Positions 8,107 to 17,416 are shown, numbered from the stretch's first letter. The stretch is DNA of 46,548 nucleotides from Acidobacteriota bacterium (GCA_003223215.1 QHYH01000121.1:1-46548); one strand, 5' to 3'. The notes: a model not told the origin generated them from the sequence alone. Numbers and translations are program-made.

Positions 8107-8553
8107 ATGGCAACGAATTCGATCGCAATTTCCAAAGATGTGGGGGCAATAAGCTCTTGGCAGGGAGCAGTGGTCGTTTTGGGACGCTTTTTCTTCGCGC
8201 TGATTTTCCTGTCTGCTGCCCCCAATCACTTCACCAGGCAAACCATCGCCTTCTCGGCTTCTCAAGGTGTGCCCTTGGCCTCGGTCGCGGTTCCGCTTTC
8301 CGGCGTGGTGGCCATCGCCGGCGGCCTCAGCATTTTGCTGGGCTACCGCGCAAAACTTGGCGCTTGGCTCATCGTGCTGTTCCTGATTCCGGTCACGTTG
8401 ATGTTGCACAAGTTCTGGACCGTAACCGATCCCATGATGGCGCAGATTCAAATGATTCTGTTCATGAAGAACGTTTCCATGCTCGGCGGCGCCCTGCTGA
8501 TTTCTCAGTTCGGAGCCGGACCGTTCAGTCTGGACGCACGACGCTCGCGCTGA
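8107..8553 (+). CDS. DoxX family membrane protein
   Basis: ATG 8107 follows a strong AGGAGG site. The 148 residues form four membrane helices: about 22-38 (VVVLGRFFFALIFLSAAPNH), 55-75, 82-100 and 118-138. The GRFFFALIFLSA start and the final GGALLISQFG are typical of DoxX/SURF4-type proteins, which are linked to thiosulfate or thiol oxidation and membrane redox. In bacteria such small DoxX proteins often sit beside NmrA, pirin or nitroreductase genes under MarR control, as here. The function of this one is otherwise open. Confidence 0.88.
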   Translation: MATNSIAISKDVGAISSWQGAVVVLGRFFFALIFLSAAPNHFTRQTIAFSASQGVPLASVAVPLSGVVAIAGGLSILLGYRAKLGAWLIVLFLIPVTLMLHKFWTVTDPMMAQIQMILFMKNVSMLGGALLISQFGAGPFSLDARRSR

Positions 8554-8580
8554 ACGCGCCTAATAAAAGGAGAGAACCAA

Positions 8581-9207
8581 ATGCACAGTCAATCTGAACC
8601 ACGAACTCTTGCCGCCGTCAAAGCGCCGATCTCACGGGAGGCCCTCGACCAGCTATTTCGCGAAGCGCGGACGCACTCGACGTGGCTTCCAGAACCAGTG
8701 CCGGTGGAGCTTCTGCGTAAGGCGTATGAATTGGCGCGTCTTGGGCCGACCAGCGCCAATGCCTCGCCCGCCAGATTCGTTTTTCTGACCACTCCCGGCG
8801 CCAAGGCACTCCTCAAGCCGGTTTTAGCGCCAGGGAATGTCGACAAAACCATGGCCGCTCCTGTAACCGTGATCATCGCCTGGGACACGGAATTCCACGA
8901 GCATCTTCCCAAGCTCTTTCCGCAAGCGGACATTCGCTCCTACTTCGTCGGGAATAAACCTCTAATTGAGGAAAATGCCTTCCGCAACAGCTCACTCCAA
9001 GCCGCATACTTCATCCTGGCTGCACGTGCTCTGGGATTAGATTGCGGGCCGATGTCCGGTTTCGACGCAGACAAACTGAATGCGGCATTTTTTCCAGACG
9101 GCAAGTGGAAGGTCAATCTTCTCTGCAACCTGGGCTACGGAGACTCAAGCAAGCTCCACCCTCGCAATCCTCGGCTCAATTTTGAGGAAGCAGTTTTGAT
9201 TCTGTAA
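8581..9207 (+). CDS. Nitroreductase family protein, RutE/HadB-like
   Basis: The 208-residue protein aligns by memory along its length with RutE (malonic semialdehyde reductase of uracil breakdown): LARLGPTSANASPARFVFLT near residue 50, MAAPVTVIIAWDTEFHEHLP, the ENAFRNSSLQAAYFILAARA FMN-contact helix and GLDCGPMSGFD. It is an FMN enzyme using NAD(P)H. No rutABCDF genes are nearby, so a general nitro, quinone or enal reductase role in the MarR cluster is as likely as pyrimidine breakdown. Ribosome binding site GGAGAG lies 8 bases before ATG 8581, and the gap from the DoxX stop is only 27 bases. Confidence 0.9.
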   Translation: MHSQSEPRTLAAVKAPISREALDQLFREARTHSTWLPEPVPVELLRKAYELARLGPTSANASPARFVFLTTPGAKALLKPVLAPGNVDKTMAAPVTVIIAWDTEFHEHLPKLFPQADIRSYFVGNKPLIEENAFRNSSLQAAYFILAARALGLDCGPMSGFDADKLNAAFFPDGKWKVNLLCNLGYGDSSKLHPRNPRLNFEEAVLIL

Positions 9208-9210
9208 AGG

Positions 9211-9408
9211 ATGAAACTCGCGAGCAGGCAAACCATCAGCTGGGCTGAGCGTGCAGTTGCCGCAGGCGTGGATGCCCGAGCTGATGTGTGGATCGGGATG
9301 CCACATGGGTTTCCCGGAAGCATCGGAGGATTGAAGGCAGCAGCACAGGCGCTAGATGCCATCGATGCTTTCCTCGCCAAGAGGCTACAGGAGCACGCGA
9401 GCCCGTAA
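9211..9408 (+). pseudogene. C-terminal stub of an alpha/beta hydrolase (HSL-like)
   Basis: The 65 codons contain VAAGVDARADVWIGMPHGFP, which is the strand and catalytic His (MPHGF) near the end of hormone-sensitive-lipase-type hydrolases, then QALDAIDAFLAKRL, the last helix. The nucleophile elbow, oxyanion HGG motif and two thirds of the fold are absent. It begins 4 bases after the nitroreductase stop with no binding site, so it is a deletion remnant. Confidence 0.65.
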
Positions 9409-9481
9409 AGCCCGTAATTGAGATCACGGCGAAGGTTGCCGGAAACGTAATTTGTTCGTTAGAAAAGTTTTGGAGGTTGAC

Positions 9482-10371
9482 ATGAAAATCGGTGTAAGCG
9501 GCGCCAGCGGACACTTGGGCAGAGCCGTCGTTTCGGAGCTTCTGCAGCGTGCCGGCGGGCACGAGGTAGTGGCTATCACGCGCACGCCCGAAACCGTCTC
9601 TGGACCGGCTCGGGGACGATTCGGGGACTACAACGGCCCGAAAGCCTTGCGGAGGCCTATGCGGGTCTCGATCGTCTGCTCATCATCCCGACCCTGGAAC
9701 CCGGAAAGCGCGCGGCGCAGAACGTCGCCGCCATCGACGCGGCCGTGAGGGCGGGCGTCAAGCATATCGTCTTCATGTCGACCGCGGGCGCGCGGCAGGA
9801 GGAGGAGCCGGCGCTCAGCGCCTCTTACTGGCGGGGCGAGCAGCATCTTATCGCCACGGCGCCGGCCTGGAACATCCTGCGCATGAACTTCTATGCCGAA
9901 TCCTTCGTGCAGCAGGCGCAGGCGTCGCTGGACCGGGGCGTGCTGACCGGGCTGGCCGAGAACCGGGTTGCTTTCGCTGCGCGCGGTGACGTGGCGGCCG
10001 CCGCAGCCGGAATCCTGATCGGCGACGGCCATGCAGGCGCGATCTACAACGCTACCGGCCCCGAGCGCCTGTCGGGTGCGGAGCGCGCGGCCCTCATCGC
10101 CGAAATCACTGGCCGGCCGATCGCGTTCCTTGTCATTAGGGAAGAGCAACTGCGCGCCGGACTGACGCAGGCGGGTCTGCCGGCGGAAGTCGTCAACATC
10201 GTCAGCAGCATCCAGGCGAGCTTCGCGGTGGGTGCGTTCGACATCGTGACCGGCGACGTCGAGCGCCTTGGCGGCCGGCCACCAAAGCCTCTCCGCGACG
10301 TGCTTGCTGGGGCGCTGATAGGCAGGAGGTCGGCTTTTGCAAATCATTCAATCTCCATGACTTCGCTGTAG
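9482..10371 (+). pseudogene. NmrA-like NAD(P)H:quinone oxidoreductase, single-base frameshift
   Basis: ATG 9482 opens with KIGVSGASGHLGRAVVSELL, a clear NAD(P) loop of the QorB/YtfG-type NmrA group. After DYNGP the frame breaks at the AAAG at 9641-9644; adding one base restores LAEAYAGLDRLLIIPTLEPG and the rest through SSIQASFAVGAFDIVTGDVE to a 296-residue protein of normal family length. The DNA is richer in G and C at third positions than the neighbouring NmrA gene, which suggests a separate origin, perhaps a proteobacterial donor. A good binding site (GGAGG) precedes the ATG. Either a fresh pseudogene or a read error. Confidence 0.7.
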
Positions 10372-10648
10372 TGTGCGCAGGCAAGGATTCGAGAAGGCAG
10401 GAGTACCATCCAGAAATTATTGAATTGACGCAACTTAAAAAGAGCTCATGGGGTGGGTGAGGGGAAAACTGGGGGGACCTTACGCACTTTTCGTTCATCA
10501 TTCTGGTCAAAGACACAGCGATGGGTCACATGCCAGGAAGTTCAGTCCGCTTCGCCGTTCTCTCAACTGCTCACAGCAAACCACGATATTCTGTGTTCTT
10601 GAAAAAAAAACACCTGCTGACCGGAATACGAGCCGCGAGCTCGAGCCC

Positions 10649-11092
10649 TCAAATTTCCGACAAAGTCCTGAAGCCGTTCTTATCGATTTTCGGCGACCGA
10701 ATCTTCGATTCCAACGTGGACCGCGGGATGCCCAACTTGGCCGCAGCCCCCTTGGGTCCGAATATCCGGCCGCGACTTTCTTTCAGGGCGGCCTCAATCA
10801 TGTCCTTCTCTTGCTCCTCGAGTCTTCGAGGGAGATCAATTTGGTTTTTCGGTTTTGCTGTTAGAAATGGCAGTGGCTGCCGTGGCAACCAGCTTTCATC
10901 GATCGTGAAAATCTCTGTTTCGCAAAGTATCACCGAACACTCGATGACGTTCTGCAGTTCGCGGATGTTTCCTGGCCAAGGATACGACTGAAGCAACTGG
11001 AGCGTCTTCTTGTTCACGCCCCTGATGTTCTTCCTATCTTTTCGCGCGTAGCGATCGATGAAGTATTCCACCAGCAGAGTCTCGGCTTCCAC
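10649..11092 (-). pseudogene. C-terminal part of a sigma-54 (NtrC-type) activator
   Basis: The fragment contains LQSYPWPGNIRELQNVIECS, the sensor-II region of AAA+ sigma-54 activators, and ends with a Fis-type HTH (KGAAAKLGIPRSTLESKI). The Walker A, Walker B and GAFTGA elements and the sensory domain are missing because homology starts at about 11092. Family members are 450-700 residues; 147 remain. The DNA-binding domain could still be made only if a start existed, and none with a binding site is seen. The remnant shows that a sigma-54 regulator once sat next to the yceI gene. Confidence 0.75.
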
Positions 11093-11182
11093 TTGGCACT
11101 CTGCAAACGGACATCACGTCTGGCGCCAGATTTTGCCAGGCGTGTGCCCCGCTGTCGATTCGCTCAATTATGAGCTGTGCGG

Positions 11183-11788
11183 TCAGCGCTCTTTAATAAA
11201 CTGAATGTCCAAGGTGATTGTCACTGCGTCGCCCACGAGCAGGCCGCCGGCTTCCAAAGCTGCGTTCCAGGTGAGGCCAAAGTCTTTCCGGCTGATCCGC
11301 GTCGTGGCAGAAAGCCCAATTCGCGTATTTCCCCACGGGTCCTTTTGCGCCGGGCTCGGTCCTTCAACATCAAAAACCACGTTTCGGGTCACTCCGCGGA
11401 TCGTCAGGTCGCCGCTGACCTTCAGCTCCCCATCTGGGTTCTTTGATATGACCGTCGAGTTGAAGGTTAAGGCCGAATGCTTCTCCACGTGGAAGAAATC
11501 CGCGCTCTTCAGGTGCGCATCTCGTTGAGGCTCCCGGGTGTTGATAGTGCTCGCGTCGATGGAGGCCCGAATTTTGGATTTGGTGACGTCATTTTCATCA
11601 CGTTCCAGGGCGCCAGTTATTGAAGTGAATTCTCCCAACACATTCGAGATCATCATGGGTTTGACCTTGAATTGGGCTGTGGAGTGAACGCGATCGATCG
11701 CCCAGGTACTGGTGCTCGTTTTGGGTTGAATCGCGACAAGCCCAGACTTTTCGAGTTCGGGCGTTTCGCAATTGCATGTGGTGCTCAT
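11183..11788 (-). CDS. YceI family protein (polyisoprenoid-binding lipocalin-like)
   Basis: The 201 residues show the YceI beta-barrel pattern: TSTWAIDRVHSTAQFKVKPM, ALERDENDVTKSKIRASIDA, the R-D-x-H-L-K-S-x-D-F-F motif around residue 95, and ISRKDFGLTWN with EAGGLLVGDAVTITLD at the end. YceI proteins bind long isoprenoids such as quinones. Most are periplasmic; this one has no signal peptide and has a Cys-rich start (STTCNCETPE), so it is probably cytoplasmic. GGAG stands 7 bases before ATG 11788. A perfect palindrome upstream (11811-11832) points to tight control by a dimeric repressor. Confidence 0.92.
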   Translation of the reverse strand: MSTTCNCETPELEKSGLVAIQPKTSTSTWAIDRVHSTAQFKVKPMMISNVLGEFTSITGALERDENDVTKSKIRASIDASTINTREPQRDAHLKSADFFHVEKHSALTFNSTVISKNPDGELKVSGDLTIRGVTRNVVFDVEGPSPAQKDPWGNTRIGLSATTRISRKDFGLTWNAALEAGGLLVGDAVTITLDIQFIKER

Positions 11789-11810
11789 TTTATTCTCCTG
11801 TTGTTCTAAC

Positions 11811-11832
11811 TGTAGTCGTTATAACGACTACA
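11811..11832 (-). promoter_or_regulatory. Perfect 22-bp palindrome before yceI, candidate operator
   Basis: TGTAGTCGTTA is followed directly by its exact reverse complement, with no spacer, 23 bases before the yceI start. The centre contains TATAAC, a possible -10 box read toward yceI, so a bound repressor would block the promoter. The symmetry resembles MarR or TetR sites; the regulator is not adjacent. Confidence 0.7.
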
Positions 11833-12072
11833 TGACTTGTATGCATCCGCAGTGCCGAATAGTCGGGTCCGATTTGTTAGTCCTAAAGAATGAGAAGGGC
11901 CAAACTGACGAACCTCCAGAGGTTTAGCGGTTAGCGCTTTTGGCAGCCACGCGAAGCCTACACCATTTTTGAAGCCGGCTACCCCACTCGAAAAAACCTA
12001 ACCTCGTTCGCTCCGTCTACCGATGATTCTTCCCGGACGAACCTGCATAAATTCGCGCATCGGCTATGCGAA

Positions 12073-12091
12073 TTAAGTCGGCTTGACTTAA
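12073..12091 (+). promoter_or_regulatory. Inverted repeat upstream of the TonB receptor
   Basis: TTAAGTC and GACTTAA, 7-bp perfect arms, flank GGCTT about 70 bases before the receptor start at 12160. The rest of the 330-base interval between yceI and the receptor shows no gene. Operator or leader hairpin are both possible. Confidence 0.4.
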
Positions 12092-12159
12092 CGATGCGAA
12101 CCGTATTGAATTACTTCTCCGAAGGAGTCGCCCGGGTTCCGCACGTTAGAGGATTCCGA

Positions 12160-15100
12160 ATGACTATGAACTGGTTTTTTGCTTTGCAGCACAAGTTCTT
12201 CTCGAAGAAACGGCGAGGCTCAAAGCAGAGTACCCTGCGTCTCACGTTTGTAACTCTATTCATCTGCCTGGTTTCGGTGCCGCGTGCCTACGCGCAAATA
12301 TCAGCGAGTATCAAGGGCATGGTTACGGACTCCTCCGGAGCCCCGGTGCCTTCATCTAGCGTTAATGCCAAGAATATCGAGACGGGAGCGATTCGAAGCG
12401 CGACGACAGACGAAGCGGGCCGCTATCTCGTCCTGTCGTTGCCAGTCGGTAAATACGAGCTGAGCGTGAGCAAACCGGGTTTTCAGGAGGCGGTCCGAAG
12501 TGGGGTTCGGTTGGTAGTCGGGCAGGAAGCAAGCGTTGACATCACGCTGCAAGTAAGCACGGTCAAGGCCGAAGTCCGCGTCAATGAAGACGCTCCAATC
12601 GTAAACACCACCACAAAGGACATCTCGGGCATTGTTGGCGAACAACAGATCAGGGATCTCCCTCTGAACGGGCGCAGCTACGACTTACTGCTACCGCTCA
12701 ATCCTGGCGTCGTCAATTTTACTTGGATGAAAACGGGCGGTACTGGCACATCGAATTCCACCACCGGAAACAACTTCGCCGTCTCGGGCAACCGGCCGCA
12801 GCAGAATCTCTTCCTGCTCAACGGTGTGGAATACACGGGCGCTGCCGAAAACAATATGCAGCCCGGAGGAACGAGCGGGATGCTTTTAGGTGTTGACGCA
12901 GTACGCGAATTCAACGTCCTGCGCGACTCCTACGGAGCCGAGTTCGGCAAGCGTCCTGGCGGGCAGGTCGTTATCGTGACTCAATCCGGCGCGAACCAGT
13001 GGCACGGCTCCGTCTTCGAGTTCTTGCGCAACAACGCTTTCGACGCCCCGAACTTCTTCGATCGCGGGGGATCTCCGCCCTTTCAACGCAATCAGTTTGG
13101 GGGCTCCGGTGGTGGCCCTATCCAGATCGATAAGACTTTTCTGTTCGCCAACTACGAAGGCTTCCGCCAGCACCTTCACCAGACCTCCGCCGCCTTTGTG
13201 CCCGATCTCACAGCCCGTGCCGCCGCCGTTCCCAGCGTCCAGCCACTGCTCAACCTGTGGCCAACGCCCTCGGCTGCCGATCCCGATTTTCCCGGAGTCT
13301 GCACGCCTCCAACAACCCTCCCGCCGAATGCTTGCGGGATTGCCGAAGTTTTCAGTAGTCCCCTGCAAACGATTCGTGAGGATTTCGGTACCGCTCGACT
13401 CGACCATATCTTCTCGTCTCGGGATACTGCTTCCGCCATCTACACCATCGACGACGGCGAGGACTTCACTGCCACTCCTCTCAATCCTTTTAGCGCGGAC
13501 CTTGTTACCCTCCGCTCCCAAGTTGCCACGGTTGAGGAAACGCACGTCTTCTCTCCTTCGCTCATCAACACCGCGCGCTTTGGCTATTCCCGCGCCGGAT
13601 ACTTCTTCACAGGCGAACCCACTCCCGGTACGCCAGCGGTAGGGGTTCCCGGATTCCTTCTCGGCCGCCCTGTCGGAGCAGTTGTCGTCGGCGGAAGCAC
13701 AGCCTCCAACCCCACAGCACAAGTCGGCCTTGCCGGCAGCAACAACGGCAGCAATCTCACGATCGCGCGCAATCTCTACACATTAGAGGATCGCGTCACG
13801 CTGACCCACGGCCGTCACCAATTTGATTTCGGCGCCTGGCTCCAGCGTTTTCAGTCGAACGAGACCATTGCGCTCAGCCAGTTCGGCCAAGCTACGTTCA
13901 CTAGCGTGCAAATCTTTTTACAGGGCAACATTTCAAGCTTCCTCTTTGATCCTTCGCCCACTGAGATGAACTGGCGCTCCGTTTTCGGCGCCTGGTATGC
14001 CCAAGACACGGTTCGCCTCAGCCCGCGACTGACGCTATCGCTTGGCCTGCGCACTGAATCCTCCTCCGGCTGGAATGAAGCACACGGACGAGCTGCCAAC
14101 TATTTCTTCACCAACGGAGTCATCAACAGCACGGCAAATGTCGGTGATTCTATCTTCCAAAACAACAACGCGAAGTTCCTGCCGCAGCCGCGCGTTAGTG
14201 TTGCCTGGAGCCCCCTCGGTCCCGGAACCGTCTTTCGAGCTGGGTTCGGAATGTACAACGATTTGCAGGACGCACTTGGTTATCGCACCGATCAGAACGC
14301 TCCTTTTAACCCGACTTATAGCCTTGCTACCACAGTTTCAAAGCTGCCCATCGATCCGGCTGCACCTGTCCCGGCCGGTGCCAAGCTAGTTCCGGGCGGC
14401 ATTGATCCCGATATGAAAACACCCACTCTAATCTCCTACTCACTGCGCGTCCAACGTGAGCTTTCTCCTAACACGTCAGTGAGCATCGGTTATCTCGGTT
14501 CCCACGGCTATCACCAACTCATCGGCGTAGACGCAAACGAACCCTTCCCCGTCATTTGCCCGGCGGCTCCTTGCCCGACCACCTACCCGGCGACATTTCC
14601 CATTGGCATTGCAGGCACACCAGTCCCCCCGGGCACCTATTTCATCCCTCCTCCGCAGGCCAAACCCAATACGACGCTCAACAATACCTGGACCTGGTTC
14701 TCCAGAGGGGACAGCGCCTACAACGCATTGCAGATCGACGTCAATCGCCGCTTCAGCGGTGGACTCACATTACGCGGCGTCTATACCTACTCCAAGCTGC
14801 TCGACGACGGTGATTCGCTCAATGCCACAACGTCCGGTGGCGGTCCCGCTCTCGCCTCGAATCCCTTCAATCTTCATTCCGATTGGGGCCTCGGCACGTT
14901 CGACGTGCGCCATGTCGCCGTCATTTCCAGCACATACTTTTTGCCAATCGGCAGCGGCAAGCGCTACGCCAACAATTGGAACGGCTTCGCCAACAGCCTC
15001 ATCAGTGGCTGGTCCATCAACTCAATCGTGACTGTACAGGGCGGGTTTCCGTTATCGCCGCAACTCAGCTACAACCCTTCCGGGAACGGCGATACGCGCA

Positions 15101-15483
15101 ATCCTGTGCGTCCTTTTCTCAACCCAGACTTCTCCGGACCCATTATCCTTGGTAAGCCAAGCCAATGGTTCAACCCCAACGCGTTTCTCGCGCCCAGCAA
15201 CGTAGCCGCGAATCTTGGTTTTTACGGGAACGTTGGCCGCGATACTTTGATTGGCCCCGGACTTGCCACCTGGGATTTCTCGACACTTAAGGACGCCCGC
15301 ATTCGTGAGCGTCTCAGCCTTCAGTTTCGCGCGGAAATCTTCAATCTGCTGAACCGGGCGAACTTCAACACCCCCAATGGTGTTGCCTTCACGCCCTCGA
15401 GTGTCTCACCGACGGCAGGCGCCATTACCAGCACCTCCACCACATCGCGTCAGGTTCAATTCGGTCTCAAGCTGCTTTGGTGA
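12160..15483 (+). CDS. Oar-like TonB-dependent receptor with carboxypeptidase-regulatory domain
   Basis: ATG 12160 is preferred over the in-frame ATG 12094 because AGAGGA stands 7 bases before it. The 1107-residue product has a basic N-terminus, a signal peptide ending VPRAYAQ, a carboxypeptidase-regulatory Ig-like domain (about residues 48-130, with SIKGMVTDSSGAPVPSSSV), a plug (IRDLPLNGRSYDLLLPLNPG, then EFGKRPGGQVVIVTQSGANQ), and a 22-strand-type barrel with repeated SLGYLGSHGYHQL-like and VYTYSKLLDDGD segments, ending in QVQFGLKLLW with a terminal aromatic. This build is the large, expanded outer-membrane transporter family of Acidobacteriota, thought to import oligosaccharides or peptides. 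Substrate unknown. A fragment of a paralogue lies at 1.7 kb. Confidence 0.92.
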   Translation: MTMNWFFALQHKFFSKKRRGSKQSTLRLTFVTLFICLVSVPRAYAQISASIKGMVTDSSGAPVPSSSVNAKNIETGAIRSATTDEAGRYLVLSLPVGKYELSVSKPGFQEAVRSGVRLVVGQEASVDITLQVSTVKAEVRVNEDAPIVNTTTKDISGIVGEQQIRDLPLNGRSYDLLLPLNPGVVNFTWMKTGGTGTSNSTTGNNFAVSGNRPQQNLFLLNGVEYTGAAENNMQPGGTSGMLLGVDAVREFNVLRDSYGAEFGKRPGGQVVIVTQSGANQWHGSVFEFLRNNAFDAPNFFDRGGSPPFQRNQFGGSGGGPIQIDKTFLFANYEGFRQHLHQTSAAFVPDLTARAAAVPSVQPLLNLWPTPSAADPDFPGVCTPPTTLPPNACGIAEVFSSPLQTIREDFGTARLDHIFSSRDTASAIYTIDDGEDFTATPLNPFSADLVTLRSQVATVEETHVFSPSLINTARFGYSRAGYFFTGEPTPGTPAVGVPGFLLGRPVGAVVVGGSTASNPTAQVGLAGSNNGSNLTIARNLYTLEDRVTLTHGRHQFDFGAWLQRFQSNETIALSQFGQATFTSVQIFLQGNISSFLFDPSPTEMNWRSVFGAWYAQDTVRLSPRLTLSLGLRTESSSGWNEAHGRAANYFFTNGVINSTANVGDSIFQNNNAKFLPQPRVSVAWSPLGPGTVFRAGFGMYNDLQDALGYRTDQNAPFNPTYSLATTVSKLPIDPAAPVPAGAKLVPGGIDPDMKTPTLISYSLRVQRELSPNTSVSIGYLGSHGYHQLIGVDANEPFPVICPAAPCPTTYPATFPIGIAGTPVPPGTYFIPPPQAKPNTTLNNTWTWFSRGDSAYNALQIDVNRRFSGGLTLRGVYTYSKLLDDGDSLNATTSGGGPALASNPFNLHSDWGLGTFDVRHVAVISSTYFLPIGSGKRYANNWNGFANSLISGWSINSIVTVQGGFPLSPQLSYNPSGNGDTRNPVRPFLNPDFSGPIILGKPSQWFNPNAFLAPSNVAANLGFYGNVGRDTLIGPGLATWDFSTLKDARIRERLSLQFRAEIFNLLNRANFNTPNGVAFTPSSVSPTAGAITSTSTTSRQVQFGLKLLW

Positions 15484-15557
15484 AGCCAAAGCGGAACATG
15501 GTTTTGGCACTCAAGTAGTTGAGATCCTATCGGTTCAACTAGCGTGTTGAGGTTAGA

Positions 15558-15770
15558 GTGGAGAAGCTGCTGACACCCCGTGAAGCCGCCTCGACTCTCG
15601 GTCTCACCTATCCGCCGAAGGGCTGGATTTATCGGGGAACGGTTAAGTCCATAGAAACCTTAGGAGGACATCATCGCGTCCCGAAGAGTGAAATAGACCG
15701 GCTCATTCCACAAAAGCCTTTTTCTGAAGGACCCTTGCCTCAAAAATCTCCGCGAACTTACAGGGTTTGA
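15558..15770 (+). CDS. Small excisionase/MerR-like HTH protein
   Basis: A 70-residue protein from GTG 15558: LLTPREAASTLGLTYPPKGW, IYRGTVKSIETLGGHHRVPK and SEIDRLI. This is the winged HTH_17 type with the GGHHRVP wing found in excisionase-like and molybdate-operon regulators. Compared with the family, the turn reads YPPKGWIY and is one residue short, which may weaken the fold. It has a Pro-rich basic tail and no effector domain. It follows the receptor by 75 bases, but the lack of a strong binding site leaves cotranscription uncertain. Confidence 0.6.
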   Translation: MEKLLTPREAASTLGLTYPPKGWIYRGTVKSIETLGGHHRVPKSEIDRLIPQKPFSEGPLPQKSPRTYRV

Positions 15771-15940
15771 GGTTCTGGTGAGCTCGTTGCAAGCCAAGTA
15801 TCCCGACCAGCTCGGATTGCTTTAGCTTTGCGCTCCTTCGTCTTCCATGCAGAGCAGGGGGCATAAGTCCCGAGTCGTCGGAAACCCTTACCTAACCCTA
15901 TTGTGGTAAGGTGATCCTTCTACGGCTGTGAGGTGGCGAA

Positions 15941-17416
15941 TTGAGGTTGCACCGAGGGGGCCAGACGTTCAAAGAGTGGCATTGGTGGCACGGGCCGCCA
16001 TGGTCCCGGCGCAACGGGGAAATAGCTAGCGCAATAGCTGCTAAGAACGCTTCTCGCAGCCCGGCAACTGATCGCTTGATTTTTATAACGATAATCCTTT
16101 GTCTCTGCCTTGCTGCCTGCGAAAACGTTGCAACCACTCAGCCAATACAGGAGGAATCCCGCGTTGGGCGCCAGCGGAACGACGCGATCGCCATCACGAA
16201 CGTGACTCTCATAGATGTGGCGAGCGGTGCGCGGCAGACCGCGATGACGGTTTTGACTAAGGCTGGACAGATCTCCAATGTCGGCCGGGCCCTTTCCGTT
16301 CCAGAGGGAACCGCACGCGTGGACGGCACTGGAAAGTTTCTCATTCCCGGACTTTGGGACATGCACGCGCATCATCAGGCGACAGGACGGGATTCCCTAG
16401 ATTTGTATTTGGCAAATGGTGTGGTCGGCACTCGGGACATGGGGTCAGACGTTGAATTCATCCTTCCGCTCCGAGACCGCATCGACCGCGGCGAACTGCT
16501 CGGGCCCGAGATCGTTGCGGCGGGACCGATCCTCGACGATGCGCCACCAGACTGGCCGTTCCGGCGCCGCGTTTCCAACGCTCAGGACGCAGAAGCCGTC
16601 AGAGACCTCAAAAGACACGGCGTCGATTTCATCAAGGTGCACGACCATACGCCGCGCGACGCGTACTTCGCCATCGCGGACGAAGCTAGAAAGGTAGGTC
16701 TGCCGTTTGCCGGTCACGTTCCGATCGGTGTCACGGTCGAGGAGGCGGCCGACTCGGGAATCAAGAGTATCGAGCACCTGGCCAACTTTCGTGTATTCCG
16801 CGACTGTTCCGGAAACGAACCGTATAGCCCGGTCAGATGCCGGTCCCTATTCGAACGACTCGCTGCGAGAGGAGTGTGGGAAACTCCCACCATAACCTTC
16901 TCCAAACTAATCCCGGACCTATTCGTGGGCAAACCGCTGCCCCACGTCGAATTTGCCAGCGATTCGCTTCTCGAGCTCATACGCAAGAACGCGGAGGCTT
17001 CTAACCTTGACGAAGAAGGGCTGGCTTTTTTCCGCTCAAATTCCAGGACTAGCTTGGTTGCTATCCGCGACTTATTTGCGAGCGGCAATCACTTCCTAGC
17101 TGGTTGTGACGGTCTTGTGCCCGGTTTTTGTCTTCACGATGAACTGGAGGAAATGACCAGGGCGGGACTATCGCCCCTCCAGGCAATTCAGACCGCTACC
17201 ATTAATCCTGCGAAATTCCTCGGACGAGAAAAGATGCAAGGTACGATCGAGATTGGCAAGCGCGCCGATCTCGTGCTCCTCGAAGCTGACCCGTTGACGG
17301 ATATATCCAACACACGGCGCATTGACAGCGTAATGGTTCGCGGTCAGCTCTTTCTGAGACCACAAGTCGATCGAATCATTGCCGCTCACCGCGCGCATCC
17401 CCGCACCCGTAAGTAA
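15941..17416 (+). CDS. Exported amidohydrolase (imidazolonepropionase/prolidase-like), probable lipoprotein
   Basis: The C-terminal 420 residues form a complete metal-dependent amidohydrolase: IPGLWDMHAHHQ (HxH metal ligands), DFIKVHDHTPRD with the carboxylated-Lys position, PFAGHVPIG and SIEHLANF (His ligands), FLAGCDGLVPGF (Asp), and TINPAKFLGREKMQGTIEIG with KRADLVLLEADP at the end. Before it is LIFITIILCLCLAACENVAT, a lipobox with Cys after LAA, so the enzyme is likely anchored on the periplasmic side of a membrane. The start is unsure: no ATG is in frame and TTG 15941 would give an unusually long N-terminus, TTG 16075 a very short one. Substrate unknown; peptides or cyclic amides are typical. 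Confidence 0.85.
   Translation: MRLHRGGQTFKEWHWWHGPPWSRRNGEIASAIAAKNASRSPATDRLIFITIILCLCLAACENVATTQPIQEESRVGRQRNDAIAITNVTLIDVASGARQTAMTVLTKAGQISNVGRALSVPEGTARVDGTGKFLIPGLWDMHAHHQATGRDSLDLYLANGVVGTRDMGSDVEFILPLRDRIDRGELLGPEIVAAGPILDDAPPDWPFRRRVSNAQDAEAVRDLKRHGVDFIKVHDHTPRDAYFAIADEARKVGLPFAGHVPIGVTVEEAADSGIKSIEHLANFRVFRDCSGNEPYSPVRCRSLFERLAARGVWETPTITFSKLIPDLFVGKPLPHVEFASDSLLELIRKNAEASNLDEEGLAFFRSNSRTSLVAIRDLFASGNHFLAGCDGLVPGFCLHDELEEMTRAGLSPLQAIQTATINPAKFLGREKMQGTIEIGKRADLVLLEADPLTDISNTRRIDSVMVRGQLFLRPQVDRIIAAHRAHPRTRK

Noticed and set aside
9628-10347. A 239-codon minus-strand frame over NmrA-2
   Set aside because: It arises from GC-rich third positions of the NmrA-like gene; the plus-strand translation is a clear family member.
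12886-13722. A 278-codon minus-strand frame inside the TonB receptor gene
   Set aside because: It is a shadow of the receptor's biased codon use and is Gly/Arg/Glu-rich without any domain.
15485-15508. GCCAAA...TTTGGC hairpin after the TonB receptor as a terminator
   Set aside because: The stem is only 6 bp and AT-rich, with no T run behind it.
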